Assembly: GCF_003054325.1 (NCBI RefSeq)
Contig: NZ_QBKU01000008.1
Coordinates: 1 to 64,000, forward strand
Direction of reading: 5' to 3'
Source: Sulfitobacter mediterraneus
GTDB lineage: Bacteria; Pseudomonadota; Alphaproteobacteria; Rhodobacterales; Rhodobacteraceae
Length of the DNA stretch: 64,000 nt
Below, in pieces: positions 1 to 7,159 of this stretch (position 1 is its first letter; every line of letters starts with the position of its first letter). A program made the translations under genes and the position numbers. The notes below the pieces were generated by a model, which saw only the letters and a program-made list of their open reading frames with translations, was not told the origin of the DNA and made no database searches.

Positions 1-4
1 CTTT

Positions 5-36
5 CTCATCGTCCACTCCTCGGTGGTTACGATGAG
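5..36. repeat. Imperfect hairpin
   Basis: CTCATCGT (5-12) pairs with ACGATGAG (29-36), and inside it CCAC (13-16) pairs with GTGG (23-26). This gives about 12 paired bases with a TT bulge and a 6-base loop. No T-tract follows on either strand, so it is not a standard terminator. It may be the 3' end of a transcript that begins outside the window. Confidence 0.4.
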
Positions 37-117
37 CAACAAACCCTCTCTTAGCAAATGACACTATTTGGACCCATAAGCGCTGACTTCAGACAATTGG
101 CCTTATTGCGACTTCTT

Positions 118-136
118 GCAGCCCCCTACGGGCTGC
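118..136. repeat. Short GC-rich hairpin
   Basis: GCAGCCC (118-124) and GGGCTGC (130-136) form a perfect 7-base stem with a 5-base loop. The downstream sequence is pyrimidine-rich but not a clean T-tract. It could be a weak terminator of a gene to the left, or a leader structure. Confidence 0.35.
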
Positions 137-483
137 CACTTACCCCCTTCATAATAATCAACAATCTGACGTAACGGAAAAACCGTTTCCTCCGTTTGGG
201 AAACAGTTTGTTTCGCAGATTTCGCATCAAATGTGTCTAAAAGATGCTATAGATGGGCCAAGAATACTGCGCCTGTTGTCCAACCTACCTTTTTGCTGAC
301 GCAAATGCGGCGAGAAAAAGCCGCCAAGGGCCGGATGGACAGAATTGCCGCCCAAGCGAACCGGTGATGCCTGCTGCCGCTGCATCCCGAACCGCCCAAG
401 CGCCAAGGAAAGGCCAGCCCCGTTTGGCGGATGCTCCGTCACTTGGACCTGAATGATTTGCAAATAACCCTGGGGGGTTTGGC

Positions 484-1236
484 ATGAAGAAGTTTAACGC
501 GGATGGGCCTGAGTTTGGCCTGTTTGACATTTCAGCGCCGCGCCGCACCTCCGCACCTGTTGCGGTGCGTGCCGCAGCGCGCAGTCAGGTCTGGGACGCC
601 GCTGTTGCGCGCAAGACCGGACCTTTCTACATGTACCGCGATTTCGCTAAGCGGTTGATCGATATCGCTTTTGTGGCAATCACTCTGCCATTTTCGCTGC
701 CCATTATCATGCTGTGTGCCTTGGCGCTTTGGATTGAAGGCGGCTCGCCCTTCTATACGCAGGACCGTCTGGGCCGCAAAGGCGCACGGTTCTCAATCCT
801 CAAGCTGCGCACCATGGTGCGCAACGCCGACGAGGTTCTTGAGACCTATCTGGCCTCAGATGCCGAGATGCGCCGCGAATGGGATGAGCTGCAAAAGCTG
901 CGCAATGATCCGCGCGTGACCCGCGTGGGTCAGTTTCTGCGTGCAACATCGCTTGATGAATTGCCACAGCTGTTCAACGTTCTGACCGGCGAGATGAGCA
1001 TTGTTGGCCCGCGCCCAATGCTGCCCGAACAATTGATTATGTACGGTGATGCCTCCGCCTATGAGGCGCTGCGTCCGGGAATCACCGGTCTGTGGCAAAT
1101 CTCATCGCGCAACGACAACGGCTTTAGCCATCGCAAGTCCATTGATGCAAATTATGAGCGTGACCTGACGCTGATGCTGGACCTGAAAATCCTATTTAAA
1201 ACGGTTGGCGTAGTATTGCGCCGGACGGGCTGTTAG
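484..1236 (+). CDS. Undecaprenyl-phosphate sugar phosphotransferase (ExoY-type)
   Basis: A 250-residue bacterial sugar transferase of the WcaJ/ExoY family. It should load the first sugar-1-phosphate onto undecaprenyl phosphate at the inner membrane and so start assembly of the repeat unit. The N-terminal 50 residues are a variable cytoplasmic stretch. One membrane segment follows (about residues 58-82), then the catalytic domain with the family's conserved blocks: KLRTM, the DELPQLFNVL box, the VGPRP motif and the PGITGLWQ motif near the end. The length fits the short ExoY form that lacks the extra N-terminal helices of WbaP. A G-rich ribosome site lies just upstream. It heads a plus-strand run with the CpsD-like and Wzz-like genes. 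The sugar specificity cannot be read from sequence. Confidence 0.93.
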   Translation: MKKFNADGPEFGLFDISAPRRTSAPVAVRAAARSQVWDAAVARKTGPFYMYRDFAKRLIDIAFVAITLPFSLPIIMLCALALWIEGGSPFYTQDRLGRKGARFSILKLRTMVRNADEVLETYLASDAEMRREWDELQKLRNDPRVTRVGQFLRATSLDELPQLFNVLTGEMSIVGPRPMLPEQLIMYGDASAYEALRPGITGLWQISSRNDNGFSHRKSIDANYERDLTLMLDLKILFKTVGVVLRRTGC

Positions 1237-1277
1237 AAACAACCCGATCCCGGCAACCTTATAAAACGAAGTGGCAC

Positions 1278-2246
1278 ATGGCCAAGAAACCCAAAGGCAA
1301 GACAATGAAAGATAGCTATTTTTCAGAAGACATGTCCGATTTTGACATGGATGATGCTTTGATTGATGCCCCGTCTGATATGGGGCACAGCCTGCGTCCG
1401 CGCCGGGGGCTGGCAGAACAGGCCAAGCGCCGTTTGCTGGATCAATCCCTTGCCGCGCCAAATCTTGAGTTTGATCTGACCGAAGCGCAGGCCGAAGCGC
1501 CAGCACCGATGATCCTCGAAGAAGCCGCGCCAAGCCCCGCATTGGGTTGGAACGACATTCCGATGATCACCGAAGGGCTGGGCAATGCCATGGCCCCCGC
1601 GCCAAGCACCCTGCCCGCCGAGCGTGACGACGCATCTGCCCGCGCCTTCGATCTGCTGCGCACCCGGCTGCGCCAGACCACGCTGGAAAACGGTTGGGTC
1701 AACATTGGCATCACCGGCCCAACCGCCGGATGTGGCAGCACATTCACCGCAACCAACCTTGCACAAAGCCTGTCACGCGTCGCAGGCTCGCGCTGTGTTC
1801 TGATGGATTTCAACCTGCGTGATCCCGGCGTGGCGCAGGCATTTGACCTGCCGTCCGGCGGCATGATGGAAGACTACCTGTCCGGCACGGTTGCCGATCA
1901 AGATCATCTGCTGCGGGTGTCCGACACTTTGGCGCTTGGCCTCAACCAATCGCCTTCACGTAATGCCGCCGAGGTTATGCAAGATCCCAAGACCCACGCG
2001 ACACTGGCACGGATGCAGCAGGATCTGAACCCTGATCTGGTGATCTACGACCTGCCGCCGATGTTGGCCTATGACGATGTTTCGGCCTTCCTGCCGCAGC
2101 TTGACGCTGTTCTGGTGGTGTCTGATGGCACCCAGACAATCAGCCGTGATTTGCTGGAATGTGAACGGATGCTGGACGGTCAGGTGCCATTGTTGGGTGT
2201 CGTGCTGAACCGCGCCCGCAAATCAAGCATCCGCCGGTTCCGCTGA
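1278..2246 (+). CDS. CpsD/CapB-like polysaccharide ATPase with altered Walker A
   Basis: A 322-residue protein of the P-loop family that includes bacterial tyrosine kinases partnering Wzz proteins. The first 115 or so residues are low-complexity and acidic. The ATPase fold follows, with a Walker A' segment (VLMDFNLRDPG) and a Walker B segment (VIYDLPP). In the P-loop the usual GxGKST is read as GCGSTF, so the invariant lysine is a serine. The C-terminus ends RKSSIRRFR and has no tyrosine cluster. It is therefore probably not an active tyrosine kinase and may act as a structural or regulatory partner of the Wzz-like protein encoded next. An alternative start lies at 1305. Confidence 0.85.
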   Translation: MAKKPKGKTMKDSYFSEDMSDFDMDDALIDAPSDMGHSLRPRRGLAEQAKRRLLDQSLAAPNLEFDLTEAQAEAPAPMILEEAAPSPALGWNDIPMITEGLGNAMAPAPSTLPAERDDASARAFDLLRTRLRQTTLENGWVNIGITGPTAGCGSTFTATNLAQSLSRVAGSRCVLMDFNLRDPGVAQAFDLPSGGMMEDYLSGTVADQDHLLRVSDTLALGLNQSPSRNAAEVMQDPKTHATLARMQQDLNPDLVIYDLPPMLAYDDVSAFLPQLDAVLVVSDGTQTISRDLLECERMLDGQVPLLGVVLNRARKSSIRRFR

Positions 2247-2377
2247 TCCACGGTCACAGAACGCTAACCTTCTACATTAAATTGCCCTATTCTAGCCTGA
2301 ATTTTCTGGTTAGAACGACAGGCCCCTGATCGGAACGGCGATATGGGGTGAGGTTATTGGAATAGAGTAGAGCACGC

Positions 2378-3679
2378 ATGGGTCCGATCTATACGTTGGC
2401 TGATTTTTTGGACATGCTCCGCCGTCGCGCGGGGCTGATCCTGTTTGTGTTTCTGCTCGGCTGCGTGGCGTCGGTGTTCTTTGCGCTCTCGCAACAGCAT
2501 GTCTACAGCTCCTCCGAAGTCATCCAGATCGAACAACCCATCGTAAAGGACGATCTGGCGCCTTCGACGGTTGATGGCTCGTCGGCGCGGCGATTGCAGT
2601 TGATCGAACAACAGGTCATGGCCCGCAACAGCCTGCTTGAGATTATCGACAAATTTGGCCTGTATGAAAATATGCCCGGTCTGATGCAGATCGAAAAAGT
2701 TGGCCGCTTGCGCGGCGCCATTTCGATCACCGGAATGGCCGCGGTGCGCGAAGGGTTTGCCGATGACGGCGCCATTTCGGTCATCACCATCACCGCCAAT
2801 ATGGACAGCCCCGAAAACGCACAGGCTGTCGCCCATGAAATCGCCGATCGCACCCGCCTTTTGGCCGCGGAACAGCGCGAGGTCAGCACCCGTGAAACGC
2901 TGGATTTCTTTGAGCAACAAGAAGACAAATTGATCGTTGAGCTGGCCGCGCTTGAGGCCGAGCTGACTGCTTTTCGCAAGGCGAACGATCTGTCCATCGA
3001 GGGCAGCTTGGAGTTTCGCCGCGATGAAATTGGCAACCTCAATGCATCCCTGTTGGAACTGGACCGCGAGATTATCTCGACCCAGCTGGCCCGCACCCGC
3101 ATCGACCGCACTGCCCGCGCCGAAACAGTCGCCCGTCAGGAACGCGAGATCGAAGCGCAACTCAGCAGCCTGACCACACAGCGGCGGCTGTTGGATCAAC
3201 GGCGTACAGCGCTGAGCAAAAGCTTGGAAACCTCACCCGAGGTGGAGCTGGAGTTGGCGCAATACACCCGCCGGATTGCCCAGATCCAAGGCCAGTTGGA
3301 TGTCGTCAGCACCCGCCGCAGCGAGGCCGAGGTCGGCTTTTCGCTTGAGGCTGGCGCGCGCAGCGAACGCATGATCACCCTCGAAGAGGCACAGGTGCCC
3401 GAGGCCGCCATCACCCGCAGCCGCAAGACCCTTGCGATGGTCGGTGCCGTGGCCTCTGTCATGGTTGCGGTTGGCATCGCCTTCCTGCTGGAACTGTTGA
3501 ACCCTGTCGTGCGTTCGGCCCGCCAGATGGAGCGGGAAACCGGGTTGCGGCCCGTGGTCTCTATCCCGATGGTCGATAAAGATGGCCGTGGTGGTTTGAA
3601 AGGCAGGTGGCAAAGCCGCCGCGAAGCCGGACAGCGCGGCCGCGCCGCGCGGCAAGCCCGCAAATTGCGTCAGGGCTGA
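2378..3679 (+). CDS. Wzz/GumC-type polysaccharide chain-length protein
   Basis: A 433-residue inner-membrane co-polymerase that should set chain length and link polymerisation to export. A membrane helix lies at about residues 22-43. A long periplasmic part follows (about 45-345), rich in coiled coil (the AELTAFRKAND and REIEAQL stretches). A second helix lies at about 350-375, then a short basic cytoplasmic tail. It has no C-terminal kinase domain, so the ATPase partner is the separate protein encoded just upstream. Its last 10 bases overlap the convergent flippase gene. Confidence 0.9.
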   Translation: MGPIYTLADFLDMLRRRAGLILFVFLLGCVASVFFALSQQHVYSSSEVIQIEQPIVKDDLAPSTVDGSSARRLQLIEQQVMARNSLLEIIDKFGLYENMPGLMQIEKVGRLRGAISITGMAAVREGFADDGAISVITITANMDSPENAQAVAHEIADRTRLLAAEQREVSTRETLDFFEQQEDKLIVELAALEAELTAFRKANDLSIEGSLEFRRDEIGNLNASLLELDREIISTQLARTRIDRTARAETVARQEREIEAQLSSLTTQRRLLDQRRTALSKSLETSPEVELELAQYTRRIAQIQGQLDVVSTRRSEAEVGFSLEAGARSERMITLEEAQVPEAAITRSRKTLAMVGAVASVMVAVGIAFLLELLNPVVRSARQMERETGLRPVVSIPMVDKDGRGGLKGRWQSRREAGQRGRAARQARKLRQG

Positions 3680-4983
3680 CCAGACGCGGCCCAAAGCGTG
3701 GCAATTGCCCCCCAATGCATCCAGCAGGCCGCCACAGCCGTGGCCAGACCAACCACAGCAAACAGTGCATCATGCCGTGCGTCCCAAACCCCATGCGCCC
3801 GCGCCAACCAGATCAGCACCCCATGTGACACCACCATCGCCAGCCCCATACCGATAATTGCACCGATCAATCCGGCATAAAGGGCACCGATAAACAGCAT
3901 GCCCACCTGCAAGCTCGACCGGATCGCAGAATACACAAAAAACCGCCGCGAATCCCCCGCTGCCAAGGCCGCCTGATCATATGTCATGCCAATCACTTGC
4001 GGGATCAGGGCCACCGCCAGCAAAACAATGATCGCCCCCGACAGCGCGTAGCGGGCATCATACAGCAGATCGACCAGCCACGGGCCGGACAGTGCCATCA
4101 CCACCAAAAGCCCGATCACCCCCACCGACAGGCCATACCGCAGCCGGGCAATCCGTGCTGGTTCCGTCTGCTCGCGGTAGACCGGGATCATCACCCTTGC
4201 GGTCACGTTATGCCCTAGCAACAGCGGGAAACTGGCGAGGAAATAACCAATGTTGTAAATGCCCAGGGTCTCAAGGGTCAGAAACTTGCCCAGCACCGCC
4301 TTGTCCCCCTGACTGGCAAAGAACCAAAACACCGTGGACAGAAAAATCCATTTGCCAAAGGTGATCAATTCTTTGGCCGCCGCCCCTTCCCATTGGAACC
4401 GGTTGCGATCTCCGGGCAGATAGAAATGGGTCAGCGCCAGTTTAGCCGCCGCGCCGATCACCCCGCCAATCACCAGTGCCAGCACCGATTGCAAGATCAA
4501 CGCCAGCGCGATCATGCTGATCAACCCGATCACCTGCGACAGAAGATCCAGAACAGTCAGCCGCCCCATCAGCAAATGCCGGTGCGCCGTTTCGATCCGT
4601 GTCGGGTTAAACCCGCTCACCAGCAGCGACAGCGCCGCAAGCGGCAGATAACTGGCCAAAGCTGGCTGGTCGTAAAACACCGACAGCGGATAGGCCAAAA
4701 GACAGGCCGCAACCCAGAGCAATCCGCCCCGCACCACCTGAATGCTCCATGCGGTGTTCAGGAACGCCCGATCATCGCCACGTTTACTTTGGGCTATGGA
4801 GGGCGCGATGCCTACATCGGAAAACAGGGTCAAGCCGACCGTCACCACCGAAATCAGCGCCATCAGGCCAAACGCCTCGGGAAACAACAGCCGCGTCAGG
4901 ATCAGGTTCGACAACAGCCGCAACCCCTGCGACGCGCCGTAGCCAAGAATGATCAAAGACGCTGAGCGGAACACCCGCGCCAT
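3670..4983 (-). CDS. Polysaccharide flippase (Wzx-like, MOP superfamily)
   Basis: A 437-residue, strongly hydrophobic protein with about 12-14 predicted helices. It resembles the oligosaccharide flippases that turn lipid-linked repeat units to the periplasmic face. The N-terminal segment (IILGYGASQGLRLLSNLILT) is typical of the family. I start it at the ATG at 4983 because a GGGGGA ribosome site sits about 10 bases upstream. A further in-frame ATG at 5073 would add 30 unrelated residues. The 3' end overlaps the convergent Wzz gene by 10 bases, and the 5' end is divergent from the glycosyltransferase at 5108. Confidence 0.9.
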   Translation of the reverse strand: MARVFRSASLIILGYGASQGLRLLSNLILTRLLFPEAFGLMALISVVTVGLTLFSDVGIAPSIAQSKRGDDRAFLNTAWSIQVVRGGLLWVAACLLAYPLSVFYDQPALASYLPLAALSLLVSGFNPTRIETAHRHLLMGRLTVLDLLSQVIGLISMIALALILQSVLALVIGGVIGAAAKLALTHFYLPGDRNRFQWEGAAAKELITFGKWIFLSTVFWFFASQGDKAVLGKFLTLETLGIYNIGYFLASFPLLLGHNVTARVMIPVYREQTEPARIARLRYGLSVGVIGLLVVMALSGPWLVDLLYDARYALSGAIIVLLAVALIPQVIGMTYDQAALAAGDSRRFFVYSAIRSSLQVGMLFIGALYAGLIGAIIGMGLAMVVSHGVLIWLARAHGVWDARHDALFAVVGLATAVAACWMHWGAIATLWAASGQP

Positions 4984-5107
4984 CAGCCGGTTGTCCCCCA
5001 GTTTTTCCCAAATACGCGCAAACACTCGAAAAATTGCCTCACTTCTGCCGTTTGCGCAGACTAAGCCCTGCAAGACCCGTGTACCAGCGCCAAGATTTGA
5101 CGTTAGG

Positions 5108-6322
5108 ATGGCACAAACCCAAAGGACAGCCCACTTGAAGATCGCCTATATCCTCAACACCTATCCGCAGCCCTCGCACAGCTTTATCCGCCGCGAGATC
5201 CACGCGCTTGAGGCGCAGGGCCATGACATCTATCGGATCGCCATGCGCCCTTCTGCCGCTGCGTTGGTTGATCCGCTTGATCAGGCCGAGGACGCCAAGA
5301 CCGAACATGTGCTGGCCCAAGGGGCTGGTCAATTGGGCCGTGCGCTGTTTCGGGTTTTGAGATCGGATGCCGCCGCGTTTTTTGCTGCGGCGAAAGTGGC
5401 GTTGGATTTGGGGGCCGCTTCCGAAAGCAGCCGCACACGCCATCTGATTTATTTGGCCGAAGCTTGTTATGTGCTGGAGCGGTGCAATGCCGAAGGCATC
5501 ACCCATATGCACGCCCATTTTGGCACCAATGCCGCCGCTGTGGCGATGCTGGCGCATCTGCTGGGCGGGCCGGAATACTCCTTCACGGTGCATGGCCCCG
5601 AAGAATTTGACGCGCCCCGCGCATTGTCCCTTGGCACCAAGATGCATCACGCCGCCTTTACCGTCGCGATCAGCAACTTTGGCCGCAGCCAGCTGTGCCG
5701 CTGGGCCGCCGCCGAAGACTGGGACCGCATCAAGGTGGTGCATTGCGGCATTGAACCGGCCCGTTTTGGTGATCCCGCCCCCCTGCCCAAAGGGCCCCGG
5801 CGGGTGGTCTCCATCGGGCGGTTTGTCGAACAAAAAGGCCAGCTGTTGTTGATCGACGCCCTGGCCAAAACCGAAGACCCTGATTTGCATCTTACCCTTC
5901 TGGGCGATGGCGAAATGCGCGGTATGATTGAGGCGCGGATTGCACAGCATGGTCTGCAATCGCGCGTGTCCTTGCCCGGTTGGGTGGATGAGGCGCGGGT
6001 GCGCTCTGAATTGGCCGCCGCCCATGGCTTTGTCATGCCCAGCTTTGCCGAAGGTCTGCCGATGGTGATTATGGAGGCGATGGCCGCTGCCCGCCCGGTG
6101 ATCGCGACCTATATCGCAGGCACACCGGAACTGGTGCAGGATGGCAAAACCGGCTGGATGGTGCCCGCGGGGGATGCAGATGCATTGGCCGGAGCGTTGG
6201 ATGAACTGGCCAAGGCGACGCCGCAAAAACTGACCAAAATGGGTGACGCAGGCCGCGTGCGCACCTTGGCACGGCATGACGTGGCGATTGAGGCGGCGAA
6301 ACTGGCCTCACACATCATTTAG
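5108..6322 (+). CDS. Glycosyltransferase family 4
   Basis: A 404-residue GT-B enzyme. The N-terminal domain opens KIAYILNTYPQPSHSFIRREI, the usual form for family 4 enzymes of exopolysaccharide loci. The C-terminal domain has the donor-binding region (VVSIGRFVEQKG) and the E-x7-E type motif in PSFAEGLPMVIMEAMA near residue 320. It should add a sugar from a nucleotide donor to the growing lipid-linked oligosaccharide. I start at the ATG at 5108; a TTG at 5135 is possible. It stands alone on the plus strand between two minus-strand genes and converges with the next gene after 3 bases. Confidence 0.9.
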   Translation: MAQTQRTAHLKIAYILNTYPQPSHSFIRREIHALEAQGHDIYRIAMRPSAAALVDPLDQAEDAKTEHVLAQGAGQLGRALFRVLRSDAAAFFAAAKVALDLGAASESSRTRHLIYLAEACYVLERCNAEGITHMHAHFGTNAAAVAMLAHLLGGPEYSFTVHGPEEFDAPRALSLGTKMHHAAFTVAISNFGRSQLCRWAAAEDWDRIKVVHCGIEPARFGDPAPLPKGPRRVVSIGRFVEQKGQLLLIDALAKTEDPDLHLTLLGDGEMRGMIEARIAQHGLQSRVSLPGWVDEARVRSELAAAHGFVMPSFAEGLPMVIMEAMAAARPVIATYIAGTPELVQDGKTGWMVPAGDADALAGALDELAKATPQKLTKMGDAGRVRTLARHDVAIEAAKLASHII

Positions 6323-6325
6323 GCT

Positions 6326-7159
6326 TTAACGGCCCCGCACCCAGCGGTTTGACGATCGCAGGATCGGCAGCTTGATGGCAATCCGCACCGCGGCAAATGC
6401 GGCAAAGGCCACGGGGTCGCGCAGGGCCCGTTTCCAGACCGGTACGACATTGTCCTTGGGATCGTCATTGACCAAAAGCTCGGGATAGCGTTCTTCGATC
6501 TCCGCCACACCAATGTCCTGACGCCTACGCACCTGAACCAGACGCGCGAACCCTTCGATCATCGGCCAATCATATTCTGCGCTCACAGAAAGCCTTTCCT
6601 CGGGGCGGAAATTGAGCCGGGCAAAGGTGTCGTCTGAAATGATATCGGGCCAGTGGCCCCAACGCCTGCGCCCGGCACGGTTCATCGCAAACACCCCAAA
6701 GCCGGGCACGCCGTGGGTCATAAACGGTGTGGTCAGCCAGAACCGCGTGTAATGCCGCGTCAGCGCATCATCCTGCACCGTCACATTGGGCCGCCCGCTG
6801 GCGTAGCGCGGGGCATCGCCTTGCAACGCCTTGGCAATCTGCCCCACCAGCGGCGGCGAGATATTCACATCCGCATCCAGATAGATCAGCACATCCCCTT
6901 CCGCGGCAGCCTCTCCGGCGTTCCATGCATTCAGCTTGCCCCCCTCGGACAGGTCCAACACCTTGAGCCGCCATCCCTTGAGAAGGGTTTGTTCCTCGAA
7001 CCCCTGTGCAATCGCGGCGGTGTTGTCCGTGCATCCATTGGCGATCACAATCACCTCGACCGGGCCTTGGGCGGGATCAGAGGCCAGCACCGCCTGCAAA
7101 CAGGCCGGCAGGTATCCCGCCTCATTATGCGCGGGTATCAGGATCGAGGTGCCGGTCAT
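6326..7159 (-). CDS. Glycosyltransferase family 2
   Basis: A 277-residue GT-A enzyme beginning TGTSILIPAHNEAGYLPACLQ. It has the DxD-like donor site at YLDADVN (about residues 92-98) and an EERYPELL segment further on. The start is fixed by the ATGA overlap at 7156-7159, where its ATG overlaps the TGA of the upstream SGNH-glycosidase gene, which argues for translational coupling. It is the last gene of the NRPS/PKS-containing run. The acceptor and sugar are unknown; coupling to the SGNH and NRPS genes suggests it acts on the same product. Confidence 0.88.
   Translation of the reverse strand: MTGTSILIPAHNEAGYLPACLQAVLASDPAQGPVEVIVIANGCTDNTAAIAQGFEEQTLLKGWRLKVLDLSEGGKLNAWNAGEAAAEGDVLIYLDADVNISPPLVGQIAKALQGDAPRYASGRPNVTVQDDALTRHYTRFWLTTPFMTHGVPGFGVFAMNRAGRRRWGHWPDIISDDTFARLNFRPEERLSVSAEYDWPMIEGFARLVQVRRRQDIGVAEIEERYPELLVNDDPKDNVVPVWKRALRDPVAFAAFAAVRIAIKLPILRSSNRWVRGR

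Larger units (their letters stand above)
1..483. other. Intergenic region upstream of the polysaccharide locus
   Basis: I see no convincing gene in these 483 bases. The short open frames here have no family resemblance and no good ribosome site. The region holds two hairpins, listed separately, and a dyad GTTTCC (185-190) with GGAAAC (199-204) that could be an operator for the sugar transferase gene starting at 484. A purine-rich run of six G at 472-477 is a plausible ribosome binding site for that gene. The promoter itself could not be placed with confidence. Confidence 0.5.

Noticed and set aside
253..456. Small open frame before the sugar transferase gene
   Set aside because: No family likeness, no ribosome site, and overlapping open frames on the other strand of similar size point to chance in high-GC DNA.
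4984..5073. Longer N-terminus for the flippase
   Set aside because: The added 30 residues do not look like the family, and a better ribosome site precedes the ATG at 4983.
4949..5107. Longer N-terminus for the plus-strand glycosyltransferase
   Set aside because: The added residues would overlap the divergent flippase gene and show no family likeness. The glycosyltransferase fold starts just after 5108.
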